Shown: positions 39,473 through 49,017 of the stretch, piece after piece | Layout: the number at the start of each line of letters is the position of its first letter | Position numbering within the stretch: position 1 is the stretch's first letter | Assembly (NCBI RefSeq): GCF_000305495.1 | Contig: NZ_AJTN02000191.1 | Coordinates: 1-59,228 of the forward strand | DNA: 59,228 bases | Origin: Peribacillus psychrosaccharolyticus ATCC 23296 | GTDB lineage: Bacteria > Bacillota > Bacilli > Bacillales > DSM-1321 | Direction: 5' to 3' | The notes under the pieces: model-generated | What the model was told of the DNA's origin: nothing | The model's database searches: none | Seen by the model: the letters and a program-made list of their open reading frames with translations, nothing else | Program-made: the position numbers and the translations under genes

Positions 39473-39499
39473 AAAAACAGGAGCAAGTTTTGCCACTCC
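39473..39499 (-). terminator. terminator of lcfA
   Basis: GGAGTGGCAAAACTTGCTCC on the minus strand folds into a stem with one bulge, followed by TGTTTTTTT, 8 bp past the lcfA stop. Confidence 0.75.
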
Positions 39500-39507
39500 A
39501 ACTCAGT

Positions 39508-41208
39508 TTATGCGTTTTTTAAATCTGCTTCTGCTAATTTTTTTACTTCTTCATCCACCAATGTTCTTCTCAAAATCTTACCAACGGCTGTTTTAGGTAA
39601 TTCATTACGGAACTCATAAATTCTTGGTACTTTGTATGCCGCCAGATGTTTTCTAGCGAATTGATTCAATTCTTGCTCTGTTGCACTTGCTCCTTCTTTC
39701 AAAACAATATAAGCTTTCACGGTTTCACCACGATATGGATCTGGTATCCCTGCTACCACAAGCTCTTGCACAGCTTCGTGTTCATAGAGAACTTCTTCAA
39801 TCTCGCGTGGATAGATGTTATACCCGCCGGCAATTATGATATCCTTTTTCCGATCAACAATATAGAAGTAGCCCTTTTCATCCATATACCCTAAATCTCC
39901 AGTTAATAGCCAACCGTTTTTAAAGGTCGCTTCTGTTTCTTCTGGACGATTCCAGTAGCCTTGCATAACCTGTGGTCCTTTAATGGCAATTTCTCCGATT
40001 TCTGATGTTTCCACCGGCTCACCTGTTTCCAGAGATAAAATAGCTGCTTCTGTATCAGGCCACGGCAGACCAATGCTTCCTTTAACACGGGGCTCATCCC
40101 AAATCAAGTTGGCATGCGTAACCGGTGACGTTTCTGACAAACCATAGCCTTCAACTAATTTACCACCCGTGATTCGTTCAAATTGTTCTTGAACCTCGAC
40201 CGGCAGAGCAGCTGAACCACTAATGCAGGCATTTATGGAAGATAGATCATATTTCTTAATGTCAGGGTGATTCAACAAGCCAATATAGATGGTTGGTGCA
40301 CCTGGAAACATAGTTGGACGCTGTTTCTGTATGGTTTTTAATGTATCTTCGACATTAAATTTAGGTACGATAATCATGGTATTCCCCTGCATAATTGAGA
40401 GTACTAAAACAGTTGTCATTCCGTAAACATGGAAGAAAGGCAGCAAAGCCATTACTCGTTCTTCACCTGGCTTTGTTTGATAGAGCCACGCTTCACACAT
40501 TTTTGCATTAGCAATTAAATTCTTATGGGTGAGCATGACGCCCTTCGGATGTCCCGTAGTGCCCCCTGTGTATTGAATCAGTGCAAGGTCTTCATTGATA
40601 TTTACTGGTATGTTCAGTTCTTCTGGCACCGGTTTTTTCATAATCTCTGTATACAAATGATGATTCCCTGCATGGGCAACCTTAACGACCATGCCATATT
40701 CCTTTTTCTGAATAAATGGGTACACAAGATTTTTAGGGAATGGCAGGGCATCTTTGATAGCGGTTACAATTATATGTTTAATTTCTGTCCTTGGGGTGAT
40801 AGCCGTAACACGTGGAAATAGAATATCCATTGTAATAATAATTTTGGTTCCTGAATCCTTCATTTGGTATTCCAGCTCACGCTCTGTGTACAGCGGATTC
40901 GTTGGGACCACGGTACCTCCGGCCATTAATATCCCGAAATAGCTGACCACACATTGGGGCGTATTAGGAAGCAGAATAGCTACTCGATCCCCTTTTTCAA
41001 GGCCGATTTGTTTTAAATAAGCAGCAAACTTCAGTGAAGATTCATAGATTTCCTTAAACGTCATTTCTTTTCCCATAAAGTGTGTAGAAACTTTATTAGG
41101 AAATTTAAGCGCGATTTCCTTTAAAAATGATTGCAAAGGTTTTTCTTCATATTCCAATACAGCTGGTATATCGGCTGGATACATATCCAACCATGGCTTT
41201 TTACCCAT
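39508..41208 (-). CDS. lcfA: long-chain fatty acid-CoA ligase
   Basis: AMP-forming acyl-CoA synthetase that activates fatty acids for beta-oxidation. Motifs: P-loop YTGGTTGHPKGVMLTHKNL, GYGLSETSPVTHAN, WLLTGDLGYMDEKGYFYIVDRKKD and the catalytic Lys in PKTAVGKILRR. 566 residues, as LcfA. Its own promoter lies upstream; I do not see a FadR box there. Confidence 0.95.
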   Translation of the reverse strand: MGKKPWLDMYPADIPAVLEYEEKPLQSFLKEIALKFPNKVSTHFMGKEMTFKEIYESSLKFAAYLKQIGLEKGDRVAILLPNTPQCVVSYFGILMAGGTVVPTNPLYTERELEYQMKDSGTKIIITMDILFPRVTAITPRTEIKHIIVTAIKDALPFPKNLVYPFIQKKEYGMVVKVAHAGNHHLYTEIMKKPVPEELNIPVNINEDLALIQYTGGTTGHPKGVMLTHKNLIANAKMCEAWLYQTKPGEERVMALLPFFHVYGMTTVLVLSIMQGNTMIIVPKFNVEDTLKTIQKQRPTMFPGAPTIYIGLLNHPDIKKYDLSSINACISGSAALPVEVQEQFERITGGKLVEGYGLSETSPVTHANLIWDEPRVKGSIGLPWPDTEAAILSLETGEPVETSEIGEIAIKGPQVMQGYWNRPEETEATFKNGWLLTGDLGYMDEKGYFYIVDRKKDIIIAGGYNIYPREIEEVLYEHEAVQELVVAGIPDPYRGETVKAYIVLKEGASATEQELNQFARKHLAAYKVPRIYEFRNELPKTAVGKILRRTLVDEEVKKLAEADLKNA

Positions 41209-41257
41209 CAGACCCCTCCTTGACAGTTATTATTAAAAATTCAAACTATTCCCTTTT

Positions 41258-41286
41258 ATTATAGTATAACGAAGACCTAGTGACAA
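41258..41286 (-). promoter_or_regulatory. SigA-type promoter of lcfA
   Basis: TTGTCA (41286-41281), 17-bp spacer, TATAAT (41263-41258), about 45 bp upstream of the start codon. Confidence 0.75.
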
Positions 41287-41370
41287 TTACATCTCATCCA
41301 AAGGAATACAAAAATTAAGGAAAAAGACTCATGAAACTGTACGATTAGGTGAGAAAAACTTTTTTATAAA

Positions 41371-41412
41371 ATAAAAAGGATTGAGCCCGGGACAATCCCG
41401 AACTCAATCCTT
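41371..41412 (-). terminator. terminator of the zapA-to-microprotein operon
   Basis: AAGGATTGAG / CTCAATCCTT outer stem (41376-41385, 41403-41412) with an inner CGGGA/TCCCG stem, then TTTTATTTTAT on the minus strand. Confidence 0.88.
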
Positions 41413-41431
41413 GAAAGAAGATTTGGTTCAC

Positions 41432-41515
41432 TTAGGCAATGAACCCCATATAGATGATTCCAAGTAAAAAGAATACCCCACAGATAACTAGAAGGATTTT
41501 TGCAAGCCGTTCCAC
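41432..41515 (-). CDS. 27-residue single-span membrane microprotein
   Basis: GTG 41515 has AAGGGGG at 7 nt and opens a 27-codon frame with a TAA at 41432. The product starts MERLAKI and continues as one hydrophobic span with a Cys in the first third (LLVICGVFFLL), ending in GFIA. It lies 21 bp after the DUF350 gene and 19 bp before the operon terminator, so it is the last gene of that operon. It could be a partner of the DUF350 membrane protein. I do not recognise the family. The RBS, position and clean membrane span support it as real; conservation has not been tested. Confidence 0.65.
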   Translation of the reverse strand: MERLAKILLVICGVFFLLGIIYMGFIA

Positions 41516-41536
41516 TTCTTTTCCCCCTTACTAAGC

Positions 41537-41944
41537 TTACGATATTCCGGCACCGATGACATAGGACAAACCAATTGAAATAATCATCGCAATTAACCCA
41601 ACCGCTCGATTATCAGCTTGAATTTCATCGTCTATTTTAAATGCAGGCGTTAAAAACTCAAAGATAAAGTAACCAATGAGAAGCAGAGCAAATCCATAGA
41701 CACCCCAGCCAATCATGGTCAGTAATGAATCATTGTGAAGAATCGATTGGTGAAAAATATTAGAAATCCCAAAAATCTTACCGCCAGTTGCCATAGCTAC
41801 GGAAAGATTTCCGTTCTTTATCTCTTGCCAATTTTTATATTTTGTCACCAATTCAAAAACCGCTAAAAAGACCACGATACATAAAATTACAACACTATAA
41901 TAGGCAGCGATGAACACATATTCATTTCCCCAGATTTTCTCCAT
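41537..41944 (-). CDS. yshE: DUF350-family membrane protein YshE
   Basis: 135 residues with four hydrophobic segments; AVFELVTKYKNWQEIKNGNLSVAMATGGKIFGI and the late IGYFIFEFLTP are DUF350-like. Inner-membrane protein of unknown function conserved downstream of mutS2 in Bacillus. 24 bp after mutS2. Confidence 0.9.
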   Translation of the reverse strand: MEKIWGNEYVFIAAYYSVVILCIVVFLAVFELVTKYKNWQEIKNGNLSVAMATGGKIFGISNIFHQSILHNDSLLTMIGWGVYGFALLLIGYFIFEFLTPAFKIDDEIQADNRAVGLIAMIISIGLSYVIGAGIS

Positions 41945-41968
41945 GCGGTTCCCCCGAATTTATGAAGA

Positions 41969-44320
41969 TTATTTAAATTCTACAATCGTAACACCCGTGC
42001 CGCCTTCTCCAGCTTCACCAAAACGGGCTCGTTTTACAGAACGGTGGTTTTTCAAGTATTCCTGTACACCTTGACGAAGTGCTCCGGTTCCCTTTCCATG
42101 GATAATTGAAACCCTTGGATAGCTTGCCAATAAGGCATCATCAATATATTTTTCCACTCGTGAAATGGCACTTTCAAAGCGCTCGCCTCGTAAATCAAGT
42201 TCCAGGCTGACATGATAGTCTCTGCCTTTAATTGTCGCCATCGGCTTAGGTTCTTTTTGTTTTTGTGTCTGAGTATACTGGAGGTCTGTTTCAGCTACCT
42301 TCATTTTCATGATGCCGATTTGTACTTGCCACTCATTTGACGAAACCTTTTCTATTAGATGACCTTTTTGATTAAAGCTAATGACCTTCACTTCATCACC
42401 TGGCTTTAACTCTTGCTTCAAAGGCTGCTTCGGTTTTGATTTAGCTTTCTTAATAACAGGTGCCGCTTCGTCGAGACGTTTACGAGCATTAATTAGTTCA
42501 TGTTCTTTTATATTCGCATTCTCAAAGCGCATTTTCCTTAACTCTGAGATAATATCTTCCGCTTCCGCACGAGCTTTCTCCACTAAGTCAGCCGCTTTAC
42601 GAGCAGCCTTTTCCATCATGGCATCTTTATCGTCTTGATAGTGTTGGAATTCCTCTTCCAGTTCCCGCTGCAGCTTTTCGGCATTCTTTAAATAGGTTTC
42701 TGCTTCTTCTTGATCAATTTCCGCTTGGCGGCGACTGCTTTCAAGTGAGGCAATCATCTTCTCAACTTTATTTGTATCTTCGCCAATATGGCTGCGGGCA
42801 TTTTGGATGACAGAGTCATTCAGACCCAATCGTTTGGAGATTTCAAATGCATTACTTCGTCCTGGAACTCCAATTAATAACTTATAGGTAGGGCTTAGTG
42901 ATTCAACATCAAATTCAACGCTGGCATTAACCACACCATCTCTATCATAGCCATAAGCCTTCAACTCAGGATAATGGGTAGTGGCAATAACCCGTGCACC
43001 TCGTTTATGCACTTCGTCGAGAATCGAGATGGCCAGTGCCGCACCTTCCTGTGGATCCGTTCCTGCTCCAAGCTCATCAAACAATGCGAGACTTTCATGA
43101 TCCACATGTTTTAGGATTTCAACAATATTAACCATATGAGAAGAGAAGGTACTCAGACTTTGTTCAATCGACTGTTCATCACCAATATCTGCGAAGACAT
43201 CCTTAAAAACAGCAATTTCTGAACCATCAAGTGCTGGAATCTGCAGACCTGATTGTCCCATCAATGTACAAAGGCCAATCGTTTTAAGTGTAACGGTTTT
43301 ACCGCCAGTATTCGGTCCGGTAATTACAATTGTCGAAAAAGTATCTCCGAGAAAAATATCATTCGCGACAACGACATCTGCAGGTATTAACGGATGCTTT
43401 GCCTTGAATAGACGGACTCTGCCTTCATCATTTATTTTCGGCTTAGAACCACGAATAGCTTTTGAATACCGAGCCTTTGCAAAAATAAAGTCGATTTGAG
43501 CGAGAATCTTTACATTCTGCAATAATTCATGCGTATGTTCTCCAACCGCAGCCGAAAGTTCAATCAAAATTCGTTCTACTTCAACATGTTCCTTAATACG
43601 TGTTTCCTGTAGGACATTATTTAACTCCACAATCACTTGAGGTTCAATAAATAACGTTTGACCTGATGAAGATTGATCATGAATAATCCCGCCATACACA
43701 CTACGGTATTCCTGCTTAACAGGAATAACAAAGCGATCATTACGAATCGTGACCAGAGCATCTGAAAGCATTTTTTGTGCATTAGAAGAACGAATCATGC
43801 TTTCTAATTTTTCACGGACTCTGCTTTCATTTGTCCTTAGCTGATTACGCAGTGTCCGCAGCTTATCACTTGCTGAATCTAGGACTTCACCATGTTCTCC
43901 AATCGCGAAACCGATCGTTTCTTGCAGTTCCTGATGAGGGTTTAGCGTCTCCATATATTCCAAAATCAGTGGAATTTCATGTTCATCTTCTGCCACATCT
44001 TGAAAAAATCGAGAAAGAATCCGTCCAGCGCGGATCGTGCTGGCAACTTCCATCAGTTCATGTGGACTAAGCACACCGCCTATTTGAGCACGTTTGGCTG
44101 GTCCCCTAATGTCAAAAATACCACCAAGCGGGACATTTCCTTTTAATCGGAGTACATTTGCACCTTCATCTGTTTCGTCATGCCATTTAATTACCTCTGT
44201 AAGATCTGTGGACGGAGCTAATTGCAAAGCACGTTCCTTCCCAATGCTTGAAGAAGCATAGGTTAACAGTTGTTCTTTAATTTTGTCGAATTCCAATGTT
44301 TTCAAAACTTTCGAATGCAT
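41969..44320 (-). CDS. mutS2: MutS2 (ribosome-rescue / recombination-suppressing MutS homologue)
   Basis: 783 residues. ABC-type ATPase with Walker [15 protein letters not shown] (about 328) and [18 protein letters not shown]; a long coiled coil at about 515-630; C-terminal Smr domain [11 protein letters not shown] ... [13 protein letters not shown]. It lacks the mismatch-recognition domain of MutS. In B. subtilis it acts on collided ribosomes and recombination. 42 bp after polX. Confidence 0.96.
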   Translation of the reverse strand: MHSKVLKTLEFDKIKEQLLTYASSSIGKERALQLAPSTDLTEVIKWHDETDEGANVLRLKGNVPLGGIFDIRGPAKRAQIGGVLSPHELMEVASTIRAGRILSRFFQDVAEDEHEIPLILEYMETLNPHQELQETIGFAIGEHGEVLDSASDKLRTLRNQLRTNESRVREKLESMIRSSNAQKMLSDALVTIRNDRFVIPVKQEYRSVYGGIIHDQSSSGQTLFIEPQVIVELNNVLQETRIKEHVEVERILIELSAAVGEHTHELLQNVKILAQIDFIFAKARYSKAIRGSKPKINDEGRVRLFKAKHPLIPADVVVANDIFLGDTFSTIVITGPNTGGKTVTLKTIGLCTLMGQSGLQIPALDGSEIAVFKDVFADIGDEQSIEQSLSTFSSHMVNIVEILKHVDHESLALFDELGAGTDPQEGAALAISILDEVHKRGARVIATTHYPELKAYGYDRDGVVNASVEFDVESLSPTYKLLIGVPGRSNAFEISKRLGLNDSVIQNARSHIGEDTNKVEKMIASLESSRRQAEIDQEEAETYLKNAEKLQRELEEEFQHYQDDKDAMMEKAARKAADLVEKARAEAEDIISELRKMRFENANIKEHELINARKRLDEAAPVIKKAKSKPKQPLKQELKPGDEVKVISFNQKGHLIEKVSSNEWQVQIGIMKMKVAETDLQYTQTQKQKEPKPMATIKGRDYHVSLELDLRGERFESAISRVEKYIDDALLASYPRVSIIHGKGTGALRQGVQEYLKNHRSVKRARFGEAGEGGTGVTIVEFK

Positions 44321-44362
44321 GGAGTAAAAATCCTCCCTCTTGCGTAGGTATAGTAGTTTATA

Positions 44363-46074
44363 TTATTTCTTTAAAAAGGTAAGTAAGTCTTCAGTTGTGC
44401 CTGCATTAAGTACAGTAGACTGCTTTAGCCAGCCTTTAATTGCAGACGATACACCAACAGTCATATGTTCGAGCATATCTATACTGTGGGCATCTGTATT
44501 AATCACGATTTTCACTCCTGCATCCTGTGCCTTACGAACATTAGCTGGAGATAAATCTAAGCGGTTTGGATTAGCATTTAATTCTAATGCTGTATTCGTT
44601 GAAGCGGCCAGCTCAATCAGCATGTCCATATCTACTTCATAACCTGAACGTTTTCCAATCAGTCTTCCCGTTGGATGGGCTATAATATCCACATGTGGAC
44701 TATTTAAAGCTGTTTTTAATCGGTCCATAATTTTATCGCGAGGTTGTGAAAAGCTTGAATGAATGGAGGCAATTACAAGGTCCATTTCAGCCAAAAGCTC
44801 ATCATCATAATCTAATGTACCATCCGGCAGAATGTCCATTTCGATTCCTGAAAGAATGGTAATATCATCATATTTTTCATTTAAGTCATGGATGATTTTC
44901 TTTTGTTCCCGCAGTCTTTCAGCTGTCAGTCCATTCGCTACCTTAAGGTATTGGGAGTGATCGGTTATCGCCATATACTTATACCCTTTAGCTCGGCAGG
45001 CTTGAATCATTTCGTCAATTGTATGTGCTCCGTCGCTCCAGGTCGTGTGCATGTGCAGATCCCCTTGAATACCTTCCAAAGAAATGAGCGGAGAATCATC
45101 CGAGTACTTGTCTACCTCCGTTCCGTCCTCACGGAGTTCTGGCGGAATAAACGGTAATCCAAAATGATGGTAAAACTCTTCTTCACTATCAAAGGTCTTT
45201 ATATCTCCGGTCTCTGCCTGCTCGACACCATATTCACTAATCTTCTCGCCACGATCCTTGGCCAGTTGACGCATCCGTACATTATGATCCTTCGAACCGG
45301 TGAAATGATGCAGTGTGGTAATAAATTCATGGTCTTTTACCATGCGAAAATCTACAGATACCTCATATTTATAATCTAAGTTTATCGAAACCTTTGTATC
45401 TCCTGCAGCAATGACCGATTTTATTCCTGGTAGTGATAACAACTGGTCCTTCACTTGTTCTGGGTTGTCCGTTGACAGAATAAAATCGAGGTCCTTGATT
45501 GTTTCTCTCATTCTGCGGATACTGCCTGCTCTCGAATACCGAATAATACCTTCCATATTTCCAAGCGACGCCTCAATATCAGTGGCAATGGGGAGCATGA
45601 AAGCGAGTGGAAGCCGGTCAGGACGTGAGCCTGCATCTTTAATCGCATCAAGGATTTTTTCTTCTGTTTTTTACCAAATCCCGCTAGATCACGAACCCTG
45701 CCTTCCTCGCAAACACGTTTTAAGTCTTCCACATCACAGACAGCAAGTTCTTTATGAAGCTTAGCAATTTTTTTGCCACCGAGACCTTGAAGCTGTAATA
45801 ATGGGATTAAACCTTTAGGCACTTCTTCCTGCAGCTCTTCTAAAACCGTTGATTTATTATGTTCGATATATTCAACAATAACAGCAGCAGTTCCTTTACC
45901 TATTCCGCTTAACGCTGTGAAATCCTCAATTTCGGTAAGACTTCTATCATCTGTTTCTAAAGCAGCAGCGGCTTTTCTGAAAGCAGATACCTTAAAAGGA
46001 TTTTCACCTTTCAATTCCATATAAACAGCAATCGTTTCTAATAGTTTTATTATATCTTTCTTATTAATCGTCAT
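44363..46074 (-). pseudogene. polX: DNA polymerase X (PolX) with PHP exonuclease domain, broken by one missing base
   Basis: Base-excision-repair polymerase. N-terminal part: PolX helix-hairpin-helix ELKGENPFKVSAFRKAAAAL, LSGIGKGTAAVI. C-terminal part: polymerase and PHP domain GDLHMHTTWSDGAHTIDEM, AITDHSQYLKVANGL, IDILP-type metal sites and VINTDAHS. The frame is lost at an A6 tract (plus-strand T6 at 45667-45672); one extra A gives GFGKKTEEKILDAIKDAGS and joins the halves to about 570 residues, the B. subtilis length. As a conserved housekeeping gene it is more likely an under-called base than a true loss. Confidence 0.9.
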
Positions 46075-46091
46075 CCGTTACACCTGCTTTT

Positions 46092-46631
46092 TTAAAGAGT
46101 CTTGTTAAACCAAAGTTCCTTCACCAAATTCGAGAAATATGGCGTTTTCGTGATGATTGCCTCGGAAAGGAAAGACTGGTTAATTGGCGTCTGTACCGCC
46201 TCTATTGGCAGTAAAACAGCTATGTATAATAGAATAAACATAATAAGATAAACTTCGGCAAAACCTAAAATACCGCCGCCCCACCTATTCAGGTGCTTTA
46301 GGATAGGCAAATGTGCGATAAAATCAAGCATTGAACCAAACAGCTGCCAAATAATTTTGGCACCGAAGAAAATAATAGCAAAAGCAATAGCATTATAATA
46401 AGCTGTGTCCAGTCCTACACTGTCAGGTATCATTTCTAAACCTGATAGATTTCCAAGTGATGGATATGGAATCCATAACTTTAACCTTGGTGCAAGGTCG
46501 CCATAATATACATAAGCAGCAATAAAGGCAACAATAAATCCTGTTAAATGGATCAGCTGCAGAATAAACCCACGTCTTAAACCAATTAAAAAGCCAATCA
46601 AGAGGATGGCTAAAATTGCCAAGTCAAGCAT
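46092..46631 (-). CDS. yshB: CvpA-family membrane protein YshB
   Basis: 179 residues with about four membrane spans; begins MLDLAILAILLIGFLIGLRRGFILQ, typical of CvpA. Function unclear in Firmicutes. Between zapA (4 bp upstream) and polX (17 bp downstream), the order seen in B. subtilis. Confidence 0.92.
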   Translation of the reverse strand: MLDLAILAILLIGFLIGLRRGFILQLIHLTGFIVAFIAAYVYYGDLAPRLKLWIPYPSLGNLSGLEMIPDSVGLDTAYYNAIAFAIIFFGAKIIWQLFGSMLDFIAHLPILKHLNRWGGGILGFAEVYLIMFILLYIAVLLPIEAVQTPINQSFLSEAIITKTPYFSNLVKELWFNKTL

Positions 46632-46635
46632 GTAC

Positions 46636-46895
46636 TCAGTCCCTTTTTTTCAGTAATTCCAGTTCTAGCTGGTTAATTTGTTCTTTTAATTTCATATAAT
46701 CGTGTACGGTATTAACGGCTGTCAATACTGCGAGCTTAGCCGTATCCAGCGAAGGATTCATGGCACTAATTTCCCGCATCTTATCATCGACCATGGATGC
46801 AACAATTCGAATGTGACTTGAACTTTCTTCACCGACGATTGTATATTGCTGGCCATATATATCAACTGTTATTTTTCTTTTTTTTCGTCTAACAA
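46636..46895 (-). pseudogene. zapA: cell division protein ZapA, frame broken near the start
   Basis: FtsZ-ring-stabilising protein. The body [17 protein letters not shown] ... [36 protein letters not shown] is intact to the stop at 46636. The natural start is TTG 46895, behind GGAGG at 7 nt, reading MLDEKK, but an A8 run (plus-strand T8 at 46878-46885) is one base short, leading to a stop after 8 codons. With A9 the protein is about 87 residues, as expected. No alternative start codon serves the body frame. Probably an under-called homopolymer. Confidence 0.88.
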
Positions 46896-47040
46896 AATGA
46901 TGCCTCCATTCTGAAGAATCCTAGTCTATATCATATCATGAAGCTTTTCCTCTTGAAAGAGTGAGGACTGGCAATTCACCAGCCTCCGCCTATTTTTTTG
47001 TAAATTAACGGAAAATATTAATGTATAAGGAGCATATTTG

Positions 47041-47976
47041 ATGTCTCATGTCGTTATCCTTCTCTCACCCGACCAAATTTCAAATGTTAAACGCTATTAT
47101 TCTGCTCATTTGCTAGAGAAATTGCCCCCTGGCAGTCTGTTTGCTGCCCGGTTACAATCCTGCACGATCACAGCTTACAAATCTGGAAAAGTATTATTTC
47201 AAGGTGATGAGGCAGACGCAGAAGCGAGCAGATGGGGAACAGCTGCCCCTTCAGAATCTTTGCCTTCTATCAAACAACACCGCTACTCCCCTCCTCCGGA
47301 AATTGGGAGAATGTCGGTAATTGGCTCCGATGAAGTCGGAACAGGTGACTTCTTTGGCCCGATTACCGTTGTTGCGGTATATGCAGATAAGGAGCATCTG
47401 TCGCTGTTAAGGGAGATTGGCGTAAAGGATTCCAAACATTTAAAGGACCCGCAAATCCTTGAAATTGGCGAGCAATTGAAAGAGTTAGTACCCTATAGCT
47501 TACTCGTTTGCGCTAATCCTAAATACAATTCGCTGCAAGCACAAGGTATGTCACAAGGAAAGATGAAGGCACTGCTTCATAATCAAGCTATCAAACATGT
47601 AATCAAAAAAATCGATCCCGTTCAAGCTGAGGGAATTCTAATCGATCAATTTGCTCAGCCTGACGTATTCTTTAATTACTTAAAGGGACAAGAAGTATTT
47701 TCATCCAAATCTGTTTATTTAAGCACTAAAGCTGAAGGCATTCATCTTGGAGTAGCTGCCGCTTCGATATTAGCCCGCTATGCATTCGTCAAGCATTTTG
47801 ACATTTTAAGTGAACGTGCAGGCTTCAAGATTCCAAAAGGGGCAGGCCCGGCAGTGGATCAAGCAGCTGCCAGGCTCATCCATGAAAAAGGATTCGAAGC
47901 GCTCAACAGCTTCACGAAAGTCCATTTCGCCAATACAGAAAAAGCTAAAGTAATCTACCAAAATACCTATCAATAA
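47041..47976 (+). CDS. rnhC: ribonuclease HIII
   Basis: Removes RNA from RNA-DNA hybrids, including R-loops and lagging-strand primers. N-terminal TBP-like substrate-binding domain (residues 1-80, ITAYKSGKVLFQG), then the RNase HII/HIII core with the catalytic GSDEVGTGDFFGPITV and KDSKHLKD, and AAASILARYAFV. 311 residues. ATG 47041 is used (TTG 47038 precedes it); AAGGAG at 8-9 nt. Divergent from zapA. Confidence 0.95.
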   Translation: MSHVVILLSPDQISNVKRYYSAHLLEKLPPGSLFAARLQSCTITAYKSGKVLFQGDEADAEASRWGTAAPSESLPSIKQHRYSPPPEIGRMSVIGSDEVGTGDFFGPITVVAVYADKEHLSLLREIGVKDSKHLKDPQILEIGEQLKELVPYSLLVCANPKYNSLQAQGMSQGKMKALLHNQAIKHVIKKIDPVQAEGILIDQFAQPDVFFNYLKGQEVFSSKSVYLSTKAEGIHLGVAAASILARYAFVKHFDILSERAGFKIPKGAGPAVDQAAARLIHEKGFEALNSFTKVHFANTEKAKVIYQNTYQ

Positions 47977-47980
47977 ACGG

Positions 47981-48012
47981 AAACAGGCTGTCGAGAGATC
48001 GACAGCCTGTTT
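47981..48012 (+). terminator. terminator of rnhC
   Basis: AAACAGGCTGTCGA / CGACAGCCTGTTT stem 5 bp past the stop codon. Related by sequence to the other GCTGTCGAG terminators. Confidence 0.85.
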
Positions 48013-48032
48013 AAGATTAGCAAAATACCTTT

Positions 48033-48117
48033 TGCACACTTTTTTCCTAGTTTTGCACACAAATCCCCCTGATGTGCACACTTTTAGAATAGTTCTGCAC
48101 AATAGCCACCTTGTGCA
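48033..48117. repeat. 21-bp-period intergenic array C, core TTTTGCACAC
   Basis: TGCACA begins at 48033, 48054, 48075 and 48096, exactly 21 bp apart, with a degenerate fifth copy (TGCATT) at 48114. The core TTTTGCACA is the same as in array B, 13 kb away. It starts 21 bp past the rnhC terminator hairpin. Confidence 0.92.
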
Positions 48118-48158
48118 TTAAAACTATGCTTTTCACACAATCAACTAAAAAAAATAGG

Positions 48159-48333
48159 TGAGATCTTTAAAATCGAGATGTTGATTTACATTCCAGACGC
48201 TTCGCTTTCCGCGGGCGGGCGGTGAGCCGCATCAATGCTTACGCTCCTGCGGGGTCTCACCTGTCCCGCTGTTCCCGCAGGAGTCTTCACGCCAACACTC
48301 CCATCAACTGACTTTCTAAACTTAAAAAAGTAA
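48159..48333. repeat. dispersed intergenic repeat, copy 2 (about 175 bp)
   Basis: Same orientation as copy 1 at 4453-4620 and nearly identical over its length. It differs by a 4-bp GGGC duplication at 48211-48220 and a few substitutions. No flanking hairpin duplication is seen here. No ORF or transposase. Confidence 0.92.
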
Positions 48334-48483
48334 GGCTATGTTAAAGTTACGGATTGATTCTTAGTAAATTTGGCTTTGTTTATAAAGGTTACAACTTAAC
48401 CTAACTGGGCAATTAGTTGAGCAAGGAGTAAGTGGTAAAATAACAGGAAAGATATTTTGTTAATAGGATTAGGAGTGTTTCTC

Positions 48484-48857
48484 ATGAATAAAAGAGAGTT
48501 TGAAGCAGTAATTAAACAACCACCAAATATTAGATACGAGTATTTCATAAAAAAAGTTATAGATTATGAAGAGGTTAGGGCTTTGTATAATGATGGATGG
48601 GTCACAACACAAGATGAGAAAGGTAATACACTGATTCCATTCTTTCCTAAAGAGGATTTGCAGAATCCTGTGCTAAAAGTGAATGGATAGATTTTAAAGC
48701 TAAATTAATTAACCTGGATGATTTTATTGATAAATGGCTTAGTGGAATGAAAAACGATGGAATAAAACTGTCTATTTTTCCAACTGATGATGATACAGCA
48801 GTGGTAAATATAGATGTTATCCTAAAAGATTTAGAAACTGAATTTGAAAATTATTGA
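48484..48857 (+). pseudogene. DUF2750-family protein, frame broken by one missing base
   Basis: ATG 48484 behind AGGAGTG opens MNKREFEAVIKQPPNIRYEYFIKKVIDYEEV and continues to GNTLIPFFPKE. At about 48652-48658 the frame is lost; one extra base restores EFAESCAKSEWIDFKAKLINLDDFIDKWLSGM and a full C-terminus to the TGA at 48857. The product would be about 124 residues. DUF2750 proteins are of unknown function. Own terminator follows. This is the one break not in an obvious homopolymer. Confidence 0.8.
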
Positions 48858-48893
48858 ACTAAAGGGGTCTTTAGTAAAAAAGGGTAGAATAGT

Positions 48894-48930
48894 AAAATGA
48901 GCGTGGAAAAATTTTCCATACTCATTTTTT
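48894..48930 (+). terminator. terminator of the DUF2750 gene
   Basis: AAAATGAGCGTGGAAAA paired with TTTTCCATACTCATTTT (one weak pair region in the stem), then TTGG. Confidence 0.75.
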
Positions 48931-48976
48931 GGTGAATCTTGAAATCAACCTTTTCCTTTAACATAGCCAAAAGAAA

Positions 48977-49008
48977 AGAGGTTCGGAATGAAACCATTCC
49001 GAACCTCT
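48977..49008 (-). terminator. terminator of pheST
   Basis: 14-bp stem AGAGGTTCGGAATG / CATTCCGAACCTCT, 10 bp past the pheT stop, with TTTTCTTTTG after it on the minus strand. Differs from the leuD terminator by a swapped A-T pair that keeps the stem intact. Confidence 0.9.
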
Positions 49009-49017
49009 ACTTATTGG

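Noticed and set aside
45650-45680. Programmed frameshift in polX
   Set aside because: Four other genes here show similar single-base losses, so a shared sequencing cause is simpler; no slippery heptamer with downstream structure is evident.
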